This document shows, piece after piece, positions 1 through 5,699 of a stretch of DNA of 6,450 nucleotides. Location: contig CAMTFT010000111.1 of assembly GCA_947071365.1 (NCBI GenBank), positions 1 through 6,450 of the forward strand. Direction: 5' to 3'. Both the position numbers and the translations under genes were made by a program. The notes under the pieces were generated by a model that saw only the letters and a list, made by a program, of their open reading frames with translations, was not told the origin of the DNA and ran no database searches. The DNA is from an uncultured bacterium (GTDB taxonomy: Bacteria; Bacillota; Clostridia; Lachnospirales; Lachnospiraceae). Position 1 is the stretch's first letter, and the number at the start of each line of letters is the position of its first letter.

Positions 1-42
1 CCTATTAAGTCGTCGGCAGCGTCAGATGTGTATAAGAGACAG
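1..42 (+). other. Illumina Nextera i5-side adapter (synthetic, not genomic)
   Basis: Bases 10-42 are the Nextera read-1 tagmentation adapter: TCGTCGGCAGCGTC followed by the 19-base Tn5 mosaic end AGATGTGTATAAGAGACAG. Bases 2-9, CTATTAAG, match the Nextera XT v2 index that I remember as S518, and base 1 fits the last base of the flow-cell primer. The genomic insert starts at base 43. Nothing translated across this stretch is biological; the minus-strand frame of the PHP gene runs into it and picks up a false LSLIHI tail. Confidence 0.98.
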
Positions 43-620
43 GTTTATAATAATCGGCGCTTCATATCTGCGGCAAAGCTCCAGCATTTTCGTATCGTTC
101 GGTATCGGATCCTTACGCGATCCCACCGGATTTAAAGAGCTGTTATTGAGTTCCAGCAGCACATGATGCTCCTTCGCCGCCGCTACCAGCTCCTCATAAT
201 TTACGGGATAACGGCCATCATCAGGATGTCCGATATATTTACCGCAGGATTTTCTATTGCCTTCACGTACGCTCTCGTGTTTTCCGCCTCGGTTCCCGGC
301 GCAATGCACGGGATATGCATACTTGCAACCACGACGTCCATCCGCTCCAGAAGGCCCTGCCTCATATCCAGCTTTCCATCATAATCCATAATATTTACTT
401 CCGTCCCGAACAACACCTCGATACCAAACATCTGGCGCGGCAGCACTTTCAGATTCTGAAAATAAAATTCATGGCAGGTGCCCGGCATCGTCATAGAGTG
501 TTCTGTAAGCGCCAGCAGCTCCAGTCCCCTGTCAGATGCTGCCTGAGCCATTTCATAAATCGTATTGTAAGCATGTCCGCTGGCAATCGTATGCGCATGG
601 GAATCCAGTACATTTCTCAT
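43..620 (-). pseudogene. PHP-domain metal-dependent phosphoesterase, YcdX-like; frameshifted and truncated at its 3' end
   Basis: This is a PHP-superfamily hydrolase of the YcdX type, presumed to be a cytoplasmic phosphatase with a trinuclear metal site; its substrate is unknown. The ATG at 620 is preceded by AAGGAG about 10 bases upstream. Expected metal ligands are visible: H8 and H10 (DSHAHT), H16, H41 (LTEH), E74 and H102 (ASMH). In this frame the protein reads to N128 and then turns into junk ending at a stop near 201. The family sequence resumes in another frame as IGHPDDGRYPVNYEELV, containing H132, and runs to the adapter at 43. One base is missing near 232-239, where AAT-AT-ATC should encode Asn-Ile-Ile. 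About 193 residues are recoverable of roughly 240, and the C-terminal Asp/His ligand segment (SDAH) is lost to the adapter. The frameshift could be a sequencing error or a real mutation. The gene has its own promoter at 701-729. Confidence 0.85.
232..239 (-). other. Single-base deletion (frameshift) in the PHP gene
   Basis: On the minus strand, codons GTA AAT (to 237) are followed by only two bases before the ATC GGA CAT codons of the conserved IGHPDDGRYPV block. Restoring one base between 234 and 237 gives ...ENPAVNIIGHPDD..., a continuous family sequence. The site is a short AT-alternating run, GATATATT on the plus strand, where a one-base slip is plausible. Confidence 0.8.
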
Positions 621-659
621 AAATTCCAGTCTCCTTCCGAAAAACAAAATACAGGCAAA

Positions 660-698
660 AGCAGAACGCTTCACTACCACGTACCAAAGCGCTCTGCT
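660..698 (-). promoter_or_regulatory. Long hairpin at the predicted 5' end of the PHP transcript
   Basis: On the minus strand AGCAGAGCGCTT (698-687) pairs with AAGCGTTCTGCT (671-660). That is twelve pairs with one G-U, extendable by two more, and a 15-base loop at 686-672. The 3' arm runs straight into TTTT (659 and down). The predicted transcription start falls near 694, so transcripts from the 729-701 promoter would carry only the inner part of the stem, whereas read-through RNA from the upstream binding-protein gene would form all of it. It may therefore act as a terminator for read-through, a 5' stabilising stem, or a DNA operator. The pairing is seen directly; the role is inferred. Confidence 0.55.
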
Positions 699-700
699 CT

Positions 701-729
701 ATTATACCGTTAATTTTCAAAAATATCAA
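701..729 (-). promoter_or_regulatory. Sigma-A-type promoter for the PHP gene
   Basis: Minus strand TTGATA (-35, 729-724), a 17-base spacer, then TATAAT (-10, 706-701). The -10 is a perfect consensus and the -35 differs from TTGACA by one base. Transcription would begin near 694-695, leaving a leader of about 75 bases before the ATG at 620. It is the best promoter in the window. Confidence 0.85.
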
Positions 730-774
730 TGAAGCGTTTTTAAAGTAATTTTGTACCGCTTCCCGCTATCCTGC

Positions 775-802
775 AAAACCAGCCCTGCCGAAGCAGTCAG
801 CT
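775..802 (-). terminator. Probable intrinsic terminator of the binding-protein gene
   Basis: Just after the TAA at 807 the minus strand has CTGC-TTCG-GCAG (796-785), a short stem capped by the very stable C(UUCG)G tetraloop. AGC/GCT arms (802-800 and 783-781) may extend it across a small internal loop. GGTTTTGC follows, with its T run at 778-775. The stem is short and the T run has only four bases, so it may be weak. Confidence 0.5.
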
Positions 803-806
803 CCCT

Positions 807-1814
807 TTATTCTGCCGCAGACTCTGCAAACTCCGTGATCACCAGCGATTCATACGGCACTCTGTCCTCCAGCTCTCCCGCATCCTCAAGAATATCCTGC
901 AGCAGCTCAAAGCTCTCCTTCTCAAAAATCAGGTCTTCTTTCCACGTATCCTGCTCATAATATCTCGCTACGATCGTCTGGATCGTCTCGATATCTGTCT
1001 CTGCGAACTGCGGTGCGATCGTCTTCGCGATCTCTTCCGGTGTATGGGAATTCACGTAATCCATTCCCTTTTGCAGTGCATTCGTAAATGACTGAACTAC
1101 CTCGGGGTGCTCCTCCATGTAGCTGGTCTTTGTGCAGTACGCCGTATACGGCACGTACCCGGAATCCGTACCGAGGGACGCAACCACGTAGCCTACACCT
1201 TCCTGCTCCAGTGTCGTTGCCCCCGGCTCAAACTCAACGGTATACTCTCCCTGCCCGCCTGAGAACGCAGCGGCCGTCGAACCGAAATCAATGGACTGGT
1301 CAATATTCACATCCTTTGACGGGTCGATGCCGTTCTGTCTCAGAATATATTCAAAGACCATCTCCGGCATACCGCCCTTTCTTCCTCCCAGCACATCCTT
1401 CCCCTTTATATCTTCCCAGGAAAAGTCCGGCATCTCCTCTCTTGCCACCAGAAAGTTTCCGGCCCGCTGTGTTAACTGGGCAAAATTGACCGGCGCATCT
1501 TTGGCCCCACCGCTGTACGTGTAGATGGAGGCTTCCGAGCCCATAAAGCCGATGTCCGCTTCCCCTGAGAGCAGGGCGGTCATTGTCTTATCGGCTCCAA
1601 ACCCCGTCACCAGCGTCAGATCGATCCCTTCTTCTTCAAAGTATCCCAGCTCTATAGCTGCGTACTGCGGAGCGTAAAAAATGGAATGAGCGACCTCATT
1701 CAGCGTGACCTTTTGAAGCTCCTTTTGCTCCTGTTCCTTTGCGCCGGATACACAGGGCAGTGCTCCGGCAACTAAAACTGCAGAAAGTACAAGTGACAGA
1801 ATTCTTTTTTTCAT
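807..1814 (-). CDS. ABC transporter substrate-binding protein, NMT1/SsuA/THI5-like
   Basis: A 335-residue extracytoplasmic solute-binding protein of the NMT1/THI5/SsuA fold, the group that serves ABC importers for thiamine precursors, taurine, alkanesulfonates and related compounds. The ligand cannot be read from sequence. Residues 1-25 form a signal peptide (MKKR, hydrophobic core, likely cut after SGA25). The mature domain opens with VTLNEVAHSIFYAPQYAA (36-53), then LGYFEEEGIDL and the GFGADKTMTALLSGEADIGF block (71-90) typical of the family; the second lobe includes GGRKGGMPEMVFEYIL (143-158). GGAG seven bases before the ATG supports the start. Cys21 sits in ALPC, not a standard lipobox, so membrane anchoring is doubtful. 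No permease or ATPase gene lies beside it, so it is either an orphan or its partners are elsewhere. It lies 75 bases after the nucleotidyltransferase gene. Confidence 0.92.
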   Translation of the reverse strand: MKKRILSLVLSAVLVAGALPCVSGAKEQEQKELQKVTLNEVAHSIFYAPQYAAIELGYFEEEGIDLTLVTGFGADKTMTALLSGEADIGFMGSEASIYTYSGGAKDAPVNFAQLTQRAGNFLVAREEMPDFSWEDIKGKDVLGGRKGGMPEMVFEYILRQNGIDPSKDVNIDQSIDFGSTAAAFSGGQGEYTVEFEPGATTLEQEGVGYVVASLGTDSGYVPYTAYCTKTSYMEEHPEVVQSFTNALQKGMDYVNSHTPEEIAKTIAPQFAETDIETIQTIVARYYEQDTWKEDLIFEKESFELLQDILEDAGELEDRVPYESLVITEFAESAAE

Positions 1815-1854
1815 AAGCTATCTCCTTTTCCTTAACTACAGTAATATATGCAGT

Positions 1855-1881
1855 TTCCTGCCAGATGTGCCGGATCAGGAA
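1855..1881 (-). promoter_or_regulatory. Stem-loop in the gap between the nucleotidyltransferase and binding-protein genes
   Basis: Minus strand TTCCTG (1881-1876) pairs with CAGGAA (1860-1855). Inside it CCGG pairs with CTGG (one G-U) around a five-base CACAT loop, with a two-base AT bulge on one side. No T run follows, so it does not look like an intrinsic terminator. It could be an mRNA processing or stabilising stem, or chance. TATATT at about 1847-1842 downstream could be a -10 box, but no matching -35 is clear. Confidence 0.35.
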
Positions 1882-1889
1882 GTATAGCC

Positions 1890-2810
1890 TCACTCCCAGA
1901 GCTTCTGCGGATACAGCCCCTGCTCCTTCAGCGCCCGGATCGCAGATACCACCTGCGGCTTATCCTCCTTGTACGTAACACCGTACCACTTATCCTCGGA
2001 TTTGAGGACCTGCACGGTCGCCCGTCCCTCCAGAAGCAGCTCATCCACCACAAAGGGGAGGAAGTACTCGCATTTCTGCGGATTCTTTTCCAGATTTTCC
2101 TCCAGGAAGATGATAAATCTCACCTTCAGTTCCTCCAGAATACTTGCAGAAAAGCCCCACATATTCATCGATACCGTGCTGCCCTGCGGAATCACATGCC
2201 ATGTCAGGCCATCATCCTCCGTATATGCAGTCTCTGTGCCTCGCCGCTCAATGTGCGTCCGCTCGTTGATCTTCACGAGATGGCCCTCCGCGTCCGTCAC
2301 GCAGACACCCCGGGCCACATGTCCGTTTTCTGTCAGCGTATTTTCCAACTGATATCCCACCATCATATAATGGTACTGCTCTCCGTCCTGATTTTCTGAC
2401 AGGAACTGATACGCCATCTGAAAGGCTTTGCTTCCATAATAATCATCCGCATTGATGACCGCAAAGGGGCCATCCACCGCACCCAGGCAGCTCATGACCG
2501 CATGGCCTGTCCCCCAGGGCTTCACCCTGCCCTCCGGTACGGAATATCCCGCCGGAACGTTTGTCAGATCCTGAAAAACGTACGCCGTCTCGATCTGCTT
2601 CGCGATCCGATCGCCGATCGCCGCCTTGAAGCTTTCCTCATTTTCCTTCTTAATAATAAATACGACTTTTCGAAAGCCTGCCCGGATCGCATCATAAATG
2701 GAAAAATCCATAATAATATTGCCGTACTCATCAATCGGGTCGATCTGTTTCAATCCACCGTAGCGGCTTCCCATTCCTGCCGCCATCACTACCAGAACCG
2801 GTTCTTTCAT
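1890..2810 (-). CDS. Sugar-phosphate nucleotidyltransferase family protein
   Basis: A 306-residue cytoplasmic enzyme of the nucleotidyl-transferase superfamily (GT-A-like fold), expected to join a sugar phosphate or similar phosphorylated substrate to an NTP, releasing pyrophosphate. The N-terminal NTP-binding signature is clear: VVMAAGMGSRYGGLKQIDPI (7-26), with the G-x-G-x-R pattern and Lys21. PWGTGHAV (98-105) contacts the base and sugar, and NADD (120-123) is the metal-binding Asp motif. The C-terminus, with WYGVTYKEDKPQVV, is typical of a clostridial/Bacteroidetes group usually named only 'nucleotidyltransferase'; it is related to GalU and RmlA but is not a confident member of either, so no symbol is given. 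The ATG at 2810 has AGGAGTGGAG just upstream. It follows azlD by 95 bases, so it may have its own promoter. No sugar-pathway genes sit beside it to name the substrate. Confidence 0.88.
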   Translation of the reverse strand: MKEPVLVVMAAGMGSRYGGLKQIDPIDEYGNIIMDFSIYDAIRAGFRKVVFIIKKENEESFKAAIGDRIAKQIETAYVFQDLTNVPAGYSVPEGRVKPWGTGHAVMSCLGAVDGPFAVINADDYYGSKAFQMAYQFLSENQDGEQYHYMMVGYQLENTLTENGHVARGVCVTDAEGHLVKINERTHIERRGTETAYTEDDGLTWHVIPQGSTVSMNMWGFSASILEELKVRFIIFLEENLEKNPQKCEYFLPFVVDELLLEGRATVQVLKSEDKWYGVTYKEDKPQVVSAIRALKEQGLYPQKLWE

Positions 2811-2837
2811 TTTTCTCCACTCCTATCTTTCTGTCAT

Positions 2838-2851
2838 TTTGTAAATACAAA
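2838..2851. promoter_or_regulatory. 14-base inverted repeat upstream of the nucleotidyltransferase gene
   Basis: TTTGTA-AA-TACAAA is a perfect 6+6 base inverted repeat with a two-base centre, ending 27 bases before the ATG at 2810. AT-rich palindromes of this form are common operators for small dimeric repressors, but no regulator gene is in view to pair with it. The surrounding minus-strand sequence has TATATT-like stretches but no convincing -35/-10 pair, so the promoter itself is not called. Confidence 0.3.
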
Positions 2852-2905
2852 TATATCCTTTTCACTTTCCCGTACAGCTTCTCGCATATACCGAACACAT
2901 CAATT

Positions 2906-3226
2906 CTAAAACACCATCTGCACCAGCGCCATATAACAGGCCGTCCCCGCCGCTATGGACAGCAGCGTATTGTGCTTCCACTTATGCAGCAGCACGACGA
3001 GGAGGACGGAAACTGCTTCCGGTATCCCGTGGGAGCCGCTGATGAAGGACACATTTTTCAGGCAGTACACCACCAGCATCCCCATAATGGCATACGGAAA
3101 AACTTCGCCGAGATACAGTACCACCTTCGGCGTATGTTTTCGAAATACGAGAAAGGGCAGGAAACGAATCAGCGCCGTAATCGCTGCAATAACCGCTATC
3201 AGCAGCAGAGAATATCCGGTATTCAT
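2906..3226 (-). CDS. azlD: AzlD family branched-chain amino acid transport protein, small subunit
   Basis: A 106-residue inner-membrane protein, the small partner of AzlC in the two-part branched-chain amino acid exporter (LIV-E family; azaleucine resistance in Bacillus). Most of it is hydrophobic. Segments near 5-27, 36-56 and 69-82, plus a C-terminal one near 88-104, look like three to four membrane helices. The family feature ITALIRFLPFLVF (16-28) is present. The start at 3226 is chosen because its ATG overlaps the azlC stop as ATGA and GGAGG lies nine bases upstream. A longer open frame reaches 3388 but is hydrophilic, out of family and lies inside azlC. The four-base overlap implies translational coupling and equal expression with azlC. 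Confidence 0.92.
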   Translation of the reverse strand: MNTGYSLLLIAVIAAITALIRFLPFLVFRKHTPKVVLYLGEVFPYAIMGMLVVYCLKNVSFISGSHGIPEAVSVLLVVLLHKWKHNTLLSIAAGTACYMALVQMVF

Positions 3227-3918
3227 GATTCCATTCCTCCCTTCAGCCATCTTTTTTCCAGGAACATCGCAGCCGTGATTCCGATCATCGAAGGAATCAA
3301 AAAACCGGAGGCTCCAAAAATCAGGCGGCACAGAACGGAGATCACGACACCGGAGACCGCCGGAAGATGCTGCTTCGTCTTTTCCCACTGCTCCACAAAT
3401 ATCACAACGAAAAGCGCCGTCATCGCGAAATCAATTCCGGCGGAATTAAAGGACAGCGCCGCTCCCGCCGCCGCACCGATCACACTTCCCGTTACCCAGT
3501 AGCACTGGTTCATCACGGATACGTAAAAATAATACTTCTTTTCATCCACTCCCTGGGGGATCTGCGGTGAGCAGACGAGGGAAAAAGTCTCGTCCGTCAG
3601 CGAAAAAATCAGATACGGCTTTTTCCGCCCCGTATCACTGTACCGGTCCAGCATCGTCAGACCGTAAAAAAGATGGCGGATATTCACGAGAACCGTCATC
3701 ATGGCCGCTGCCATCACCGAGGCTCCCCCCGCCAGAAGATCCACCGCCACATACTGCATGGAACCGGCGTACACGGTCAGGCTCATCAGCGCCGCCCACC
3801 ACCAGCCGTAACCCTTATCCTGAAGCAGCACGCCAAACCCGATACCCAACACAACATATCCGGCCATGACCGGCAGCGATGAAAGGAAGGCGTATTTTAA
3901 TGTTTGATTCTTCTGCAT
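3223..3918 (-). CDS. azlC: AzlC family branched-chain amino acid permease, large subunit
   Basis: A polytopic membrane protein of the AzlC family, about 231 residues from this start, which with AzlD exports branched-chain amino acids and analogues. The family opening KYAFLSSLPVMAGYVVLGIGFGVLL is clear, followed by SLTVYAGSMQYVAVDLLA and VLVNIRHLFYGLTML, both strongly characteristic, then FSLTDETFSL and a hydrophobic C-terminal half. Start choice: the open frame also has a GTG at 3939 and an ATG at 3936, nine to twelve bases after the AlkD-like stop. The ATG at 3918 is preferred because an AGGGA-type site lies at a workable distance and family alignment begins close to MQKNQTLKYAF. The true start could be 3936. 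It sits between the AlkD-like gene and azlD. AzlCD pairs are often controlled by an Lrp-type AzlB, which is not seen here. Confidence 0.92.
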   Translation of the reverse strand: MQKNQTLKYAFLSSLPVMAGYVVLGIGFGVLLQDKGYGWWWAALMSLTVYAGSMQYVAVDLLAGGASVMAAAMMTVLVNIRHLFYGLTMLDRYSDTGRKKPYLIFSLTDETFSLVCSPQIPQGVDEKKYYFYVSVMNQCYWVTGSVIGAAAGAALSFNSAGIDFAMTALFVVIFVEQWEKTKQHLPAVSGVVISVLCRLIFGASGFLIPSMIGITAAMFLEKRWLKGGMES

Positions 3919-3948
3919 TTTTCTTTCCCTTTTCATCACAAAAATTTC

Positions 3949-4785
3949 TCAAAATTTCAGTGTCTTCAGCAGTTCCTTATCCTCCTGCGACACCCGGTAG
4001 GATTCCCTGCATTTCTGAATCGCCTTATTCTGCACCCAACCATCCATGCTCTTTTTTTCAAACAGATGCAGCGTCCTTTCCCGGTACTTTACGAAGCACA
4101 CCGACAGAGCCCATGCCTGAGCCATCTTGATGTAATAAACCTCCTCATCCGCAGGTTGCAAACTGCCAGACACTTCATATCCATAGGGCGAAGAAAAAAT
4201 CTCCAACACCCTGTCGATATATTCGTCATTGATGTAGTACTGCATCAGCGCCACCACGGCAAACCGCACGGCAAAGGGCTGCACCTGGAGCTGTTTTGTC
4301 CCATTCCCACCGGCCTTCGCAAGCCATCCGGTGGTGTATGTATACCAGAAATCCTGATCCTTCTTCATAAATTTCATACTGGAAACGCTGCAGTCACAGT
4401 CCGCCCAGGAAAGGATCTGCATCACCCAGGGATCCAGATGGCGCACCCGCTCCTCCTTTGACATCCTGGCGCTTCCTGCAACGATTCCCTGCAGCATATG
4501 TTCCTCCTGCCAAAGCATCCGATCGCCGCACGGGGCAGTCTCCCGACCGCCCTGCTTTAAATCCTGCCCCGGATATTTTTCGGAATACGGCCCGCAAAGT
4601 GCTTCCATCTCCTCCAGATATTCCTCCCAGCCGTCCTTTATGATCTTTTTGGCTATCCTGCGGATATCCGGCACCCGCACACCGATGCTCGGCGCCACAG
4701 TGCAGTTCGTTATCCTGTCATTAAATTCTTTAAAGCTTACGTCTGCCGACTGAATCAGCAGCTCTCTTGCTTCCATCCGTTTCAT
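3949..4785 (-). CDS. DNA alkylation repair protein, AlkD-like HEAT-repeat family
   Basis: A 278-residue protein of the DNA alkylation repair family (AlkC/AlkD superfamily), built of HEAT-like helical repeats. AlkD members are DNA glycosylases that remove alkylated purines without base flipping. The block around W127-A-D-C-D131 aligns by eye with the family's WAxCD segment, so the catalytic Asp equivalent appears present as D131. The C-terminal block YYIKMAQAWALSVCFVKY (217-234) and KAIQKCRESYRVSQEDKELL (254-273) are highly typical. The protein is longer than the usual 230-240 residues, mainly through an extra Cys/Gly-rich stretch near 64-90. The ATG at 4785 is supported by GAGG eight bases upstream, overlapping the TGA of the GNAT gene ten bases away, which implies coupling. 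An ATG at 4776 has no such site. Activity and substrate range are not shown by sequence. Confidence 0.88.
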   Translation of the reverse strand: MKRMEARELLIQSADVSFKEFNDRITNCTVAPSIGVRVPDIRRIAKKIIKDGWEEYLEEMEALCGPYSEKYPGQDLKQGGRETAPCGDRMLWQEEHMLQGIVAGSARMSKEERVRHLDPWVMQILSWADCDCSVSSMKFMKKDQDFWYTYTTGWLAKAGGNGTKQLQVQPFAVRFAVVALMQYYINDEYIDRVLEIFSSPYGYEVSGSLQPADEEVYYIKMAQAWALSVCFVKYRERTLHLFEKKSMDGWVQNKAIQKCRESYRVSQEDKELLKTLKF

Positions 4786-4795
4786 CCGTATATCC

Positions 4796-5326
4796 TCAAT
4801 TTATTTTTTTCACCATATTCCGATACGCCGCTCCCAGAAGCTCCCGGTAAAGCGGCTCGCATTCCTCATAGCAAAGTCCCGGCCTTGTGGCAAGCAGCTC
4901 CATATTTATGTGGAACAACTCAATGCGGATCCCTGTTTCCAGCATACCGTTCCTCAAATAGAAATTTTTTCTTCTCACCCGTTCCCTGAAATTCGGCTGC
5001 GTTTCATCAAGCTCCTCAATTTCCAGAAAGAACTGTTTATCCCTGTACAATTCCCGGAGCAGAAAAAGTGCGTCCGACCCCAGACCCTGCCCCTGATATT
5101 CCGGTGAAATCGCAAAATAATCAAGAAGCACGATATCCTGTCCTATGGCCGTAATTGCAAGCCCGCACCGTTTTCCATTCTCTCTGAGCACAAGGATCTC
5201 CATGGAACCCATGGCGGCCTTGCGTTCGATAAGGGCGAAGGACTTACGCTCCTCCTTCGGAAATGCCTTCTGGTACAGTTCCAGAACGAATACCATATCC
5301 AGACTGTTTGCCGTACTCACATCCAT
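4796..5326 (-). CDS. GNAT family N-acetyltransferase
   Basis: A 176-residue cytoplasmic acetyltransferase of the GNAT fold, which would transfer acetyl from acetyl-CoA to an amine; the acceptor is unknown. Motif A is clear: LLDYFAISPEYQGQGLGSDA (67-86) holds beta-4 followed by the Q-x-x-G-x-G pyrophosphate-binding loop (Q78-G79-Q80-G81-L82-G83). RRKNFYLRNGM (118-128) corresponds to motif B, where an N-F-Y pattern is usual. The N-terminal LYQKAFPKEERKSF is typical of a small clostridial subgroup. The ATG at 5326 has AAGGAG eight bases upstream. It is first in a compact series with the AlkD-like gene and azlCD. A weak promoter may lie at about 5372-5343 (TTCCAA, 18 bases, TATAGA), just beyond the terminator of the HPr-like gene. 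Confidence 0.9.
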   Translation of the reverse strand: MDVSTANSLDMVFVLELYQKAFPKEERKSFALIERKAAMGSMEILVLRENGKRCGLAITAIGQDIVLLDYFAISPEYQGQGLGSDALFLLRELYRDKQFFLEIEELDETQPNFRERVRRKNFYLRNGMLETGIRIELFHINMELLATRPGLCYEECEPLYRELLGAAYRNMVKKIN

Positions 5327-5373
5327 AAGATAATCTCCTTTTCTGTCTATAATTCCTTTGGTCGAACCATTGG

Positions 5374-5420
5374 AAAAAGGACATACCGCCAGTGCTGATG
5401 CACTATCCCGGGATGCCCTT
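5374..5420 (-). terminator. Probable intrinsic terminator of the whiA/HPr-like operon
   Basis: On the minus strand AAGGGCAT (5420-5413) pairs with ATGTCCTT (one G-U). Inside it are a CCG/CGG segment and AGTGC-ATCA-GCACT (about 5404-5391), giving a long stacked hairpin with small internal loops. Its 3' arm merges into a run of five T (5378-5374). It begins 21 bases after the HPr-like stop and ends before the GNAT leader, the right place to separate the two transcription units. Confidence 0.6.
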
Positions 5421-5441
5421 CTGCTCTTACGTTTATTTTGT

Positions 5442-5699
5442 TTATTTTGTTGCGCTTAAATATTCTTCTATATTCTGAACTGCCTCAGCCTCATCAGAGC
5501 CATTCGCTGTCACCACAACCGTTTCACCGGATGCAAGACCCAGCGTCATCATACCCATGATGCTCTTGGCATTAACTGACCGTCCCTCTGTTTCCACGTG
5601 AATCTCACTTTCATACTGACTGGCCACCTGAACCAATAATGCTACTGGTCTGGCCTCCAGACCGCTTGGGAGCTGAATCGTGATTTCTCTCTTGGTCAT
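5442..5699 (-). CDS. HPr/Crh-like protein with Glu at position 15 and Ser46 retained
   Basis: An 85-residue HPr-fold protein. In true HPr, His15 carries phosphate from PTS enzyme I. Here the active-site segment reads GLEARPVALLVQVA, with E15 in place of His, so it should not work as a PTS phosphocarrier. The regulatory segment NAKSIMGMMTLGL is intact, with S46, the site that HPr kinase/phosphorylase modifies. This resembles Bacillus Crh, which has Gln15 and keeps Ser46 and acts with CcpA in carbon catabolite control; in B. subtilis crh also lies directly after whiA. Catabolite-control work is therefore a reasonable inference but unproven, and 'crh' is not asserted as the symbol. The ATG at 5699 has a perfect AAGGAGG six bases upstream, inside whiA codons. 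It overlaps the end of whiA by 89 bases in another frame. Confidence 0.93.
   Translation of the reverse strand: MTKREITIQLPSGLEARPVALLVQVASQYESEIHVETEGRSVNAKSIMGMMTLGLASGETVVVTANGSDEAEAVQNIEEYLSATK

Noticed and set aside
10..42. Tn5 mosaic end as evidence of a natural transposon
   Set aside because: The adjoining bases are the engineered Nextera primer and index sequences, and no transposase gene or target duplication is present.
201..260. Programmed ribosomal frameshift in the PHP gene
   Set aside because: There is no slippery heptamer or downstream structure of the usual kind, and the family is normally encoded in one frame; a simple deletion explains it better.
621..680. Longer PHP protein starting at 680
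   Set aside because: The extra residues fall in the leader and hairpin, have no ribosome site and precede the family's usual start at MRNVLDSHAHT.
1848..2399. Plus-strand open frame (183 codons) opposite the nucleotidyltransferase gene
   Set aside because: Antisense to a conserved enzyme gene; the translation resembles no family and other plus-strand frames in the window look the same.
3227..3388. Longer azlD with start at 3388
   Set aside because: The added 54 residues lie within azlC, are hydrophilic and unlike AzlD. The ATG at 3226 has a ribosome site and the typical ATGA overlap.
2972..3502. Plus-strand open frame (176 codons) across azlD and azlC
   Set aside because: It lies antisense to two well-recognised membrane protein genes and has no protein-like pattern of its own.
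3904..4461. Long plus-strand open frame (185 codons) opposite the AlkD-like gene
   Set aside because: It is the antisense shadow of a clearly recognised gene, with composition rich in His, Pro and Arg, no recognisable domain and no good ribosome site.
5432..5449. Two tandem copies of TTTATTTTG at the HPr-like stop
   Set aside because: Only two short AT-rich units; it covers the last codons and stop of the gene and has no further copies, so chance is sufficient.
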